A DNA stretch of 64,000 bases from an uncultured Clostridia bacterium (lineage in GTDB: Bacteria; Bacillota; Clostridia; Oscillospirales; Acutalibacteraceae), in the NCBI GenBank assembly GCA_944384905.1, contig CALWVE010000031.1:62001-126000 (forward strand), written 5' to 3'. Each line of letters opens with the position of its first letter. Positions within the stretch are counted from its first letter, which is position 1. Both the position numbers and the translations under genes were made by a program. Positions 43,995 through 51,350 of the stretch are shown in pieces. The notes beneath the pieces were generated by a model, which was not told where the DNA came from, searched no databases, and saw only the letters and a program-made list of their open reading frames with translations.

Positions 43995-45730
43995 TACGCA
44001 GTCGCCTCCTTCTTATCCATTTGCGAGTAATAAATTTCCTGATATTCTTTATTGCTCTTCAAAAGTTCCTCATGATGACCGATACCGGTAATACGACCTT
44101 CGTTCATCACAATGATTTCATCTGCATCCATAACGGAGGAAATTCTCTGCGCAATAATAATTTTCGTGGAGTCCTTAAGCTCCGTACGGAAAGCTTCACG
44201 AATGCGGGCTTCTGTAGCGGTATCAACAGCGCTGGTACTGTCGTCGAGAATCAAAATCTTCGGCTTTTTCAGCAGCGCACGGGCAATACACAAACGCTGT
44301 TTCTGGCCGCCCGATACGTTCGTTCCGCCCTGACCCAAATCATAGTCATAGCCCTTGTTGAAACTCTTCACAAAACCATCTGCCTGTGCATGTGCGGCAG
44401 CATTCTGAATCATTTCATCGGTTGCGTTTTCATCGCCCCACAAAAGGTTTTCTTTTACGCTACCGGCGAACAAAACGTTTTTCTGCAAAACCATGCCCAC
44501 GCCTTCACGCAGATGGAACAGGGAATAGTCTTTAACATTCACGCCGTCAACCAAAACCTCACCGGCATCGACATCATACAGACGCGGAATCATAGAAACC
44601 AGCGTAGATTTGCCGCAGCCTGTAGAACCAATGATACCAACCGTCTGGCCGGGTTCGATTGTAAATGTAATATCATCCAGAACTTTATCTTCGCTGTTTT
44701 TATAGTACCGGAAATCAACGTGACGGAATTCAACACGACCTTCGCTGACCTGCAGTTCTTTATTGGCTGCATTGTCGTCATTCAAATCAATTTTTTCATC
44801 CAGCACTTCGCGAATACGGCGGCTGGAAGCCATCGCACGAGAGCTCATGACAAACAGCATGGAAACCATCATGAGCGAAATCAAAATCTGCGTAATGTAC
44901 GTGATAAAAGCTGTGAGATCGCCAAGCTGCATGTTGCCGGCAATAACCGTATTACCGCCAAACCACACAACCAGGAGCGTTGTGGTATACATGAAGAACA
45001 TCATGACCGGCTGCAGAAAAATCATAACTTTCATAGCATTCATACCGGCCTGCTTCAAATTGGCGTTCGAGTGTGCAAACTTTTTCTTTTCAAAATCTTC
45101 GCGAACGAAAGATTTGATTACACGGGCATTGGTTACGCTTTCGCGCACATTCGAGTTCAGTGCGTCGATCTTTTCCTGCATTTTATTGAAAAGCGGGAAA
45201 CCCTTGCGGATAAACAGTGTCATACAAATCAGCAGCAGGGGAAGCATAACCAGCAGAACCAGCGCCAAAGAAGGACGCAGCAAAATGGCCATAATCAAGC
45301 CGCCGATCAGCATACCCGGTGCGCGCAGCGCCATGCGCAAAAGCATATTGGTAAAGTTCTGCAGCTGCGTAACGTCGTTGGTCAATCTGGTTACCAGCGA
45401 ACCAGTCGAAAAACGATCGATATTGGCAAAAGAAAATTCCTGAACTTTGCTATAGACATCCCGGCGCAGATCAGCCGCAAAATTTACGGATGCCTTGGCG
45501 CCAAAATAAGAACCGCCCACACCGCCGGCCATCATCAACAGAGCTGTCAGAATCATCAGAACGGTCATCAGAATGATTTGCCCGATATCCCGGGTCTGCA
45601 CGCCGTTATCAATAATTCCAGCCAAAAATTTCGGCATAACAACTTCGCCGACCACTTCGACAATCATACATAGCGGTCCCAAAATAAAATAGGGCAAATA
45701 TGGTTTAATATACTTGAACCACCGTTTCAA
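43994..45730 (-). CDS. ABC exporter half-transporter, degenerate-site subunit (pair 1)
   Basis: 578 residues: six membrane helices (about 15-310) and an ABC ATPase with Walker A GSTGCGKST and a normal signature VSGGQKQR. Walker B ends ILILDDSTSAVD (Asp in place of the catalytic Glu) and the switch His is Gln (IAQRISS). This asymmetry is known from heterodimeric exporters such as TM287/288 and BmrCD, where one site hydrolyses slowly or not at all. The start is a TTG at 45728-45730 served by AAAGGATG. It follows the MarR gene by six bases. Confidence 0.92.
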   Translation of the reverse strand: MKRWFKYIKPYLPYFILGPLCMIVEVVGEVVMPKFLAGIIDNGVQTRDIGQIILMTVLMILTALLMMAGGVGGSYFGAKASVNFAADLRRDVYSKVQEFSFANIDRFSTGSLVTRLTNDVTQLQNFTNMLLRMALRAPGMLIGGLIMAILLRPSLALVLLVMLPLLLICMTLFIRKGFPLFNKMQEKIDALNSNVRESVTNARVIKSFVREDFEKKKFAHSNANLKQAGMNAMKVMIFLQPVMMFFMYTTTLLVVWFGGNTVIAGNMQLGDLTAFITYITQILISLMMVSMLFVMSSRAMASSRRIREVLDEKIDLNDDNAANKELQVSEGRVEFRHVDFRYYKNSEDKVLDDITFTIEPGQTVGIIGSTGCGKSTLVSMIPRLYDVDAGEVLVDGVNVKDYSLFHLREGVGMVLQKNVLFAGSVKENLLWGDENATDEMIQNAAAHAQADGFVKSFNKGYDYDLGQGGTNVSGGQKQRLCIARALLKKPKILILDDSTSAVDTATEARIREAFRTELKDSTKIIIAQRISSVMDADEIIVMNEGRITGIGHHEELLKSNKEYQEIYYSQMDKKEATA

Positions 45731-45736
45731 AGAAGA

Positions 45737-46252
45737 TCATCCTTTCTCGGAAAGATTGACTTTGGGCATATGAAGGCCATCAGGATAAATATGGTCACGG
45801 TTTAAAGCCTGCTTGATATTTAAGCAAACCTTATCCAATGTTTTCGTCAACTCGATAATTTCATCTTCACTGATATTCTCAAACATGATCTGATCGATTG
45901 CCGAAAACTCCTGTGTGGATTGCTCAATAATCTGACGGCCTTTATCCGTAATGAAAATCTCATTATATCGATTGTCCGTTTTAGATGGCTTGCGCTCTAC
46001 ATAGCCCCCGTTTTCAAGCTTTTTCAGCATGACCGCTACTGCGGCCGGGCTGATTTCAAGGCGATCTGCAATCTGTTTCTGGGACGGAATTTCCTTCTGA
46101 CGGGCCAAATACATCAGCATCTGATGCTGTCCACGATGAATGCCGATCCCTCCAATTCGATGTTCGCAAAAACTACGATGCAATCTGTGAACCGCGATGA
46201 GCCTCTTAATCGCTTCCATACGTTTCTTTTCAAAACTTTCTTCTTGACTCAA
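45737..46252 (-). CDS. MarR-family transcriptional regulator
   Basis: About 171 residues with the winged-helix MarR fold: HRGQHQMLMYLARQKEIPSQKQIADRLEISPAAVAVMLKKLENGGYVERKPSKTDNR holds the recognition helix and wing (cited by its ends HRGQHQ and KTDNR). It probably represses its own operon and responds to a ligand of the exporter. The start is best placed at a TTG (46250-46252), eight bases after AGGAAG. A GTG at 46261 overlaps that site. Two palindromes lie between promoter and start. Confidence 0.9.
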   Translation of the reverse strand: MSQEESFEKKRMEAIKRLIAVHRLHRSFCEHRIGGIGIHRGQHQMLMYLARQKEIPSQKQIADRLEISPAAVAVMLKKLENGGYVERKPSKTDNRYNEIFITDKGRQIIEQSTQEFSAIDQIMFENISEDEIIELTKTLDKVCLNIKQALNRDHIYPDGLHMPKVNLSEKG

Positions 46253-46270
46253 ATAAATCACTTCCTGTTT

Positions 46271-46293
46271 TAAATTAATTTATTAATAATAAA
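46271..46293 (-). promoter_or_regulatory. Paired palindromes, likely MarR operator
   Basis: TAAATTAATTTA (46271-46282) is a perfect 12-base palindrome. TTTATTA-A-TAATAAA (46279-46293) has perfect seven-base arms. They overlap by four bases and lie downstream of the promoter, where bound MarR dimers would block transcription. A+T-rich palindromes also arise by chance, so this is inference. Confidence 0.55.
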
Positions 46294-46315
46294 CCTGTGA
46301 ACTATCAATGAGTTT

Positions 46316-46344
46316 ATTATATTCCTTGATTAACCAAAAGTCAA
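46316..46344 (-). promoter_or_regulatory. Sigma-A promoter of the MarR-ABC operon
   Basis: On the minus strand TTGACT (46339-46344) and perfect TATAAT (46316-46321), 17 bases apart. The leader is about 55-60 bases. Confidence 0.85.
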
Positions 46345-46414
46345 TACCTTCAAAATCAAATTTCCGGGAACGAAAATAGGATAAAAAGAGCCAGAACACG
46401 CTTTATAAAATAAA

Positions 46415-46453
46415 ATTGCTCCGGTTTATGCAAAAAACACAAACCGGAGCAAT
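46415..46453 (-). terminator. Terminator of the PAP2-like gene
   Basis: ATTGCTCCGGTTT (46415-46427) and AAACCGGAGCAAT (46441-46453), perfect 13-base arms with a 13-base loop. Leftward it is followed by TTTATTTTAT. Confidence 0.9.
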
Positions 46454-46489
46454 ACAAAATTCATTCAATTAAATTATGGATACAAAAGA

Positions 46490-46966
46490 TCAAAAAATAC
46501 GAACCAGATATTCAATCAAAGCAATCACAACACCCAACAGTGCGCCGCAAATCACTTCGATAATTCGGTGTCCCAAAGATTCATTCAATTTGGGAATCAT
46601 TTCTACCAATTCTTTTTTGTCGATTCCTTCATTATCCGTGAGATAATCAACCAGATTATTGATGGCCCTAGCGTGCAGTCCTGCGGCCCAGCGAACGCCT
46701 GTAGCATCATACATAACAATCATGGCCACAACGATGGAAAGCGCAAAAATAGGGGAAGAGAAGCCATATGTGGTAAATGCGCACAAACTAACCCCACAAA
46801 CAAGCGCAGAATGCGAGCTCGGCATTCCGCCTGCGCCTTTTAGCCGATGCAGGTCAAATTTTTTATTCGTGATAAATTCAATGAGTACCTTTAAGAATTG
46901 AGCTGAAAGCCAGCACAATACGGCCACATTGATCAGTGGGTTCGAAAGCAGAACTTGAAAATTCAA
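46490..46966 (-). CDS. Divergent PAP2-family membrane protein (DUF212)
   Basis: 158-residue membrane protein with four or so helices and the DUF212 signature KGAGGMPSSHSALVCG near residue 43. It is related to PAP2 acid phosphatases but lacks their full motif set, and the substrate is unknown. The start is a TTG (46964-46966) nine bases after AGAAGG. The longer frame from 47041 begins within the promoter. It is monocistronic, between its own promoter and terminator. Confidence 0.87.
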   Translation of the reverse strand: MNFQVLLSNPLINVAVLCWLSAQFLKVLIEFITNKKFDLHRLKGAGGMPSSHSALVCGVSLCAFTTYGFSSPIFALSIVVAMIVMYDATGVRWAAGLHARAINNLVDYLTDNEGIDKKELVEMIPKLNESLGHRIIEVICGALLGVVIALIEYLVRIF

Positions 46967-47008
46967 AACATCGGACCTTCTTTCGGCACAATACAATTTC
47001 GTGTTTTT

Positions 47009-47037
47009 ATTGTACAATGATTTCACGTTAGTGTCAA
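47009..47037 (-). promoter_or_regulatory. Sigma-A promoter of the PAP2-like gene
   Basis: On the minus strand perfect TTGACA (47032-47037) and TACAAT (47009-47014), 17 bases apart. Confidence 0.85.
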
Positions 47038-47070
47038 CCAAAACGATAAACCGGATGATCCATCGCTTAG

Positions 47071-47099
47071 TTGACGCTTTTGCACATATCCGCTATAAT
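47071..47099 (+). promoter_or_regulatory. Sigma-A promoter of ybaK
   Basis: TTGACG (47071-47076) and perfect TATAAT (47094-47099), 17 bases apart; diverges from the PAP2-gene promoter. Confidence 0.85.
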
Positions 47100-47133
47100 A
47101 AAAATTAAACAGGAAACAGCGAAGAGGGATATT

Positions 47134-47622
47134 ATGTCGAAAAACAAGGAAAAGGAAACGAAAACCAACGCAATTCGCATTCTTGAAAAACAAAAAATCG
47201 ATTTTAGAGTGATTCATTATACCTGCGATGACTTCACAGACGGTTTGGCCGTAGCCGATTTATTGGGAGAGCCCTATGAAAAAGTCTACAAAACTTTGGT
47301 GACCGTCGGCAACGACCGTCAATATTATGTGTTTGTGATTCCGATTGCAGCTGAACTGGATCTTAAAAAAGCTGCGCGTTCTGTTGGCGTGAAATCCATT
47401 GCCATGATTCACGTCAAAGATCTGCAAAGCATTACAGGCTATATCCGCGGCGGATGTACGGCAATCGGAATGAAAAAACCTTTTGAAACCAGAATCGATG
47501 AAAGCGTCTTGAAGCTCGAAAAAGTAATTGTAAGCGGGGGAAGGATCGGTACCCAAATTGAGCTGAGTCCTGCTGACTTTTTAAAAGCCGCTAACGCTTC
47601 TACGGCCGATTTGCTTGCATAA
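47134..47622 (+). CDS. ybaK: Cys-tRNA(Pro)/aminoacyl-tRNA deacylase YbaK
   Basis: Hydrolyses wrongly charged aminoacyl-tRNA, typically Cys-tRNA(Pro), to protect translation accuracy. 162 residues; the conserved catalytic-region lysine is in EKVYKTLV near residue 50, and the motif YIRGGCTAIGMKKPF lies near residue 103. GAAGAGGG precedes the ATG at 47134; the longer frame begins at the -35 box and is rejected. The only rightward gene between 41 and 61.5 kb. Confidence 0.93.
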   Translation: MSKNKEKETKTNAIRILEKQKIDFRVIHYTCDDFTDGLAVADLLGEPYEKVYKTLVTVGNDRQYYVFVIPIAAELDLKKAARSVGVKSIAMIHVKDLQSITGYIRGGCTAIGMKKPFETRIDESVLKLEKVIVSGGRIGTQIELSPADFLKAANASTADLLA

Positions 47623-47631
47623 ATTCTATAC

Positions 47632-47668
47632 AAAAAACAGCCTGCGGCATTAACCGCAGGCTGTTTTT
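47632..47668. terminator. Bidirectional terminator between ybaK and the FAD oxidoreductase
   Basis: AAAAACAGCCTGCGG / CCGCAGGCTGTTTTT, perfect 15-base arms with a six-base loop and T-runs outward. Confidence 0.93.
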
Positions 47669-47691
47669 ATTTGCGCCTAAACAGAAATAAA

Positions 47692-49467
47692 TTATTCATA
47701 CAGATCAAATGAAAACACATGTACGCGGGGATCATCCGAATACCAGCATTTTTCAACTGTGAGCCGAACAGCCGTAACCGGTTCCGCTTTTGTTTTCAAG
47801 CGCAAGCAGCGCTGGAAATTGCAATCTGTGCCGTAAAACGTTTCCCAACCGGAAGAAGTCTGTACTTCCACTTTAAAATGGCTGGGCAGTGTCTTGGGCA
47901 AATGCATCTGCGGAGAATCCGGCTCTACATTGCAGCGCATACTGTGCAGCCGTTCGCAATCACCGCCCGGAATCGTCAGGTGTTCCAAATCGCTGTCAAA
48001 AACGACACGCACTTCTTTGAGTTCCGTAGGTTGTGGCAAAGTGTACACAACCGGTTCGCCGACGGGAATCCATGCACCAAAATCTTCCGAGCCATAGGTA
48101 TGATTGTTGCGGTCGATACCGTTGCGCAGATTTTCCAGCTGTATAGCATCCGGGCAACACAGCGCAGAAGAGAGCGTAATCGGGCTGACTGTCCGCTTGT
48201 TATAGGGGAGGAAACTATCGTTGCGCATCAGGCGTTCTTTCAGCTCATCGAGATGATCGGCATAAATACCATGCGGCGTGGTCTGATAAACAACCGCCAT
48301 GGAAGCCGCTTCACCAACAGCCTGACCCAGCAAGGCACAAGTCGCCATAACGCGCGCCGAACTCATCGCCGCGTGCGTCATACTGACATTTCGGCCCGCA
48401 AAGAAGAGGTTTTCAATATTTTCGGAGTAAAGGACACGATACGGAATACCATAAGGCGCCGGCGTATCGCCCCATTGATTGGGATTGCCTTCGTGGTAGA
48501 AACCATCGGGATGATGGTCATCCAGCGGCCAGCCGCCATAAGCGATGACATCATCAAAGTGTCCACCGGTCAGCACATCCTGCTGTGTCATGATGTATTC
48601 ACCCATCATGCGGCGGGATTCACGTTTACCCGGCAGAAAACCGAGGAAATCCATCTGCCAATATTCGGCGCCTTCAAATTCGCCGCTGTTTTTGTAATAA
48701 TCCCAAAAACCAAAAGCCAGTGCCACCAAATCGTCGCGAATCGTTTCCGTATCGTGAATGGAATCACGGTTGCCGCCCAATTCCAGATACCAGAAGTTTT
48801 CCATCGGATCATTCATATCCGGCATACGGCGCTCAATTTCCTCGCGGGTGACTTTTTTAGCCCAGGACGGAGCCACGAATTGAACCGGACGATCGAGTCT
48901 TCTGGCCTGAATCAGGCAGGAAAGGCCCATCGTATAAGGATCAGGCTGCGTGTTGGAAATTTTCTCGCCAAATTCATCGGCACTTTCACGGCCAACACGA
49001 TAATGCGCGCCCGTAAGCGGAGCCAGAATACTATCGCCGGAGCAATCGGCAAAAAACTTTGCTTCTACGGTAACCCAGCTTTGTGTGGTCATCTGCCAGC
49101 CCGTAATGCTGTGAATCGTATTCCCATCCATTTCAGCATCGCAGCAGGAGCAGTTCAAAAGCAGCGTGATATTCGGTTCCGCTTTTACCTTGCCATACAG
49201 AATCCCGTCCCACATCGGCCACAATTTATCGGGATTGCGATACAGATTTTCCAACTGAATTTCTTCGATAATCCCGGTTTCGCGGCAGTTTTTAGCGCCG
49301 CAAACCCACATGCGGATTTCGCCGGAAGCATTGCCGCCCAAAACCGGACGTTCCTGCATCAATACAACTTTAGAGCCTGCCCGTGCCGCGGCAATTGCAG
49401 CGCACATGCCGGCTAGGCCGCCGCCTACAACACACAAATCCGTTTTGATATGGTGATGCTGTAACAT
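47692..49467 (-). CDS. FAD-dependent oxidoreductase with C-terminal jelly-roll-like domain
   Basis: 591 residues. The Rossmann FAD motif CVVGGGLAGMCAAIAAARAG opens the protein, and it belongs to the FAD_oxidored (PF12831-like) group with ERPVLGGNASGEIRMWVCG and the late FAD motif LFFAGRNVSMTHAAMSSARVMATC (given in part). From about residue 455 the chain changes to beta-rich sequence (KEVRVVFDSDL, FKVEVQTSSGWETFY, AVRLTVEKCW) resembling a galactose-binding (F5/8 type) fold. There is no signal peptide, so it is cytosolic. The substrate is unknown; the added domain hints at a glycan or glycoside. GGGAGGG precedes ATG 49467. Confidence 0.8.
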   Translation of the reverse strand: MLQHHHIKTDLCVVGGGLAGMCAAIAAARAGSKVVLMQERPVLGGNASGEIRMWVCGAKNCRETGIIEEIQLENLYRNPDKLWPMWDGILYGKVKAEPNITLLLNCSCCDAEMDGNTIHSITGWQMTTQSWVTVEAKFFADCSGDSILAPLTGAHYRVGRESADEFGEKISNTQPDPYTMGLSCLIQARRLDRPVQFVAPSWAKKVTREEIERRMPDMNDPMENFWYLELGGNRDSIHDTETIRDDLVALAFGFWDYYKNSGEFEGAEYWQMDFLGFLPGKRESRRMMGEYIMTQQDVLTGGHFDDVIAYGGWPLDDHHPDGFYHEGNPNQWGDTPAPYGIPYRVLYSENIENLFFAGRNVSMTHAAMSSARVMATCALLGQAVGEAASMAVVYQTTPHGIYADHLDELKERLMRNDSFLPYNKRTVSPITLSSALCCPDAIQLENLRNGIDRNNHTYGSEDFGAWIPVGEPVVYTLPQPTELKEVRVVFDSDLEHLTIPGGDCERLHSMRCNVEPDSPQMHLPKTLPSHFKVEVQTSSGWETFYGTDCNFQRCLRLKTKAEPVTAVRLTVEKCWYSDDPRVHVFSFDLYE

Positions 49468-49496
49468 AAGTAACCCTCCCAAATCTGATTGGTTTT

Positions 49497-49525
49497 ATCT
49501 TAGCACAAAAATGGGGAAAGTACAA
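49497..49525 (-). promoter_or_regulatory. Promoter of the FAD oxidoreductase gene
   Basis: On the minus strand TTGTAC (49520-49525) and TAAGAT (49497-49502), 17 bases apart. Both boxes are imperfect, consistent with a promoter that needs an activator. Confidence 0.65.
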
Positions 49526-49528
49526 AGC

Positions 49529-49561
49529 CAATTTGTTGCAGATTCGTGTCAATTTGTTGCA
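49529..49561 (-). promoter_or_regulatory. Two 12-base direct repeats upstream of the FAD oxidoreductase promoter
   Basis: CAATTTGTTGCA occurs at 49529-49540 and again at 49550-49561, identical and exactly 21 bases apart, beginning four bases upstream of the -35 box. Direct half-sites two helical turns apart beside -35 are the known arrangement for AraC-family activators. No such regulator gene is in the window. Confidence 0.7.
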
Positions 49562-49596
49562 AAAATGCCGCCATCCAAAAAGGACAGCGGCATTTT
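49562..49596 (-). terminator. Terminator of the second ABC exporter operon
   Basis: AAAATGCCGC / GCGGCATTTT with an inner TCC/GGA pair; leftward it is followed by TTGCAAC after the run of T. It touches the direct repeats. Confidence 0.85.
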
Positions 49597-49600
49597 CATT

Positions 49601-51349
49601 TTAAGCCGAGAACTGGCTGTTGTACAAAGTGGCGTAGAATCCGTTCAAGGCCATCAAAGAATCGTGATTACCCTGCTCGATGATCTTTCCGTCTTTCATA
49701 ACCAGAATCGTATCGGCTTCACGAATCGTAGACAAACGATGCGCCACGATAAAGCTTGTGCGGCCTTTCATCAATTTGGCAAACGCTTTCTGAATGCGGA
49801 TTTCCGTTCGGGTATCGATAGAAGACGTGGCTTCGTCCAGAATCAGCATGGGGGGCAGGCACAGCATAATGCGGGTGATACACAAAAGCTGTTTTTGTCC
49901 CTGAGAGAGACTGCCGCCTTCTTCGCCAATGACCGTATCGTATCCGTTCGGCAAACGCTTGATAAAGCTATGGGAATGTGCCGCTTTTGCAGCCGCAATC
50001 ACTTCTTCGTCCGTAGCGTCCGGACGTCCCATCGTGATATTTTCCCGAATCGTTCCGGCTTTCAGCCAAGTATCCTGGAGCACCATGCCGTAGTTCGCCC
50101 GAAGACTATGGCGGGTAATCTCGCGAATGTTCTGCCCGTCTACCCGAATACAGCCGTCGTTCGGATCGTAGAAACGCATCAAAAGATTGATCAGCGTCGT
50201 TTTGCCGCATCCGGTCGGGCCGACGATGGCAATCCGCTGTCCGGGACGCACCGTGAGATTCAAATCTTCGATCAGCTTTTGGCTGGGAATATAAGAGAAA
50301 TATACATGTTCGAGGGAAACATTTCCTTCCGCTTTCGGCAAATCGGGAAGTCCTGCATCGCTTGTCTGCGGCTCTTCTTCGATCAGTTCAAACAAACGTG
50401 CAGCGCAAGCCATGGCGTTCTGCAGTTCCGTTACCACGCTGGAAATTTCATTAAAGGGCTTCGTATACTGGGTAGCATAGCTCAAAAACGCGGAAAGACT
50501 ACCAATCGAAAGCAGACCCTGTACGGCCACAAAAGCGCCTGTAAGCGCGACGCCGGCATAAACAATATTGTTGACAAAGCGGGTGGCCGGATTGGTAATG
50601 GAAGAGAAGAAAATAGCACGCAGCGAGCATTTTTCCAGTCTGGCGTTGATCTCGTCAAACGTTTCCATATTGGCCTGCGTATGATTAAACGCCTGCACAA
50701 CCTTCTGGTTGTTGACCATTTCATCAATAAAGGCTGTCTGTTCACCGCGGGTTTCAGACTGCAGCTGGAACATCGCGTGTGTTTTTGAAGCAATATACTT
50801 TGCCACGAAAAGCGAAAGCGGCGTAATAACCACGACCACCAGCGTAATCCACACGTTGATCGTCAGCATGAATACCAGCGTTCCCAAAATGGTCAGCACA
50901 CCGGTAAAGAACTGGGAAAAGCCCATCAGCAAACCTTCCGCAAACTGATCGGCGTCTGCAATCACGCGGCTTACAATATCGCCATACGGATGGGAATCAA
51001 TATATTTCAGCGGCAGACTTTGAATTTTGCGGAATGCATCCGCGCGGATATCGCGAATCACATGATAGGTGATTTTATTGTTGCAGATATTCATAATCCA
51101 CTGCGCAACAGCTGTTACAGCAATCACCACGATGCCGCGCAGCAGAATGGGGGAAATCGCTCCAAAGTTAACGGCACCCGGCGCCACAATGCAGTCGATT
51201 GCCTGTCCAATCAAAACAGGGAGATACAAGGTCAGCACAACCGTTAAAGCTGCCAGGAGAATGGAAAAAATAAGCAAAGCCATATAACGCCGGATATAAT
51301 GCAAAACTTTTCCCAGCGTGCTGTTTTTGGTTTTTTCAGATACCTTCAT
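49601..51349 (-). CDS. ABC exporter half-transporter, catalytic-site subunit (pair 2)
   Basis: 582 residues: six membrane helices (about 20-305), then an ABC ATPase with Walker A GPTGCGKTT, altered signature LSQGQKQ, Walker B MLILDEATSSID with the catalytic Glu, and switch His in VAHRLST. Same subunit type as the product of 42129-43994 but without the Gly-rich N-terminal tail. GGAGGG precedes ATG 51349; the longest frame runs 82 codons further upstream but overlaps the partner gene. It starts right after the partner's stop. Confidence 0.92.
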   Translation of the reverse strand: MKVSEKTKNSTLGKVLHYIRRYMALLIFSILLAALTVVLTLYLPVLIGQAIDCIVAPGAVNFGAISPILLRGIVVIAVTAVAQWIMNICNNKITYHVIRDIRADAFRKIQSLPLKYIDSHPYGDIVSRVIADADQFAEGLLMGFSQFFTGVLTILGTLVFMLTINVWITLVVVVITPLSLFVAKYIASKTHAMFQLQSETRGEQTAFIDEMVNNQKVVQAFNHTQANMETFDEINARLEKCSLRAIFFSSITNPATRFVNNIVYAGVALTGAFVAVQGLLSIGSLSAFLSYATQYTKPFNEISSVVTELQNAMACAARLFELIEEEPQTSDAGLPDLPKAEGNVSLEHVYFSYIPSQKLIEDLNLTVRPGQRIAIVGPTGCGKTTLINLLMRFYDPNDGCIRVDGQNIREITRHSLRANYGMVLQDTWLKAGTIRENITMGRPDATDEEVIAAAKAAHSHSFIKRLPNGYDTVIGEEGGSLSQGQKQLLCITRIMLCLPPMLILDEATSSIDTRTEIRIQKAFAKLMKGRTSFIVAHRLSTIREADTILVMKDGKIIEQGNHDSLMALNGFYATLYNSQFSA

Positions 51350-51350
51350 A

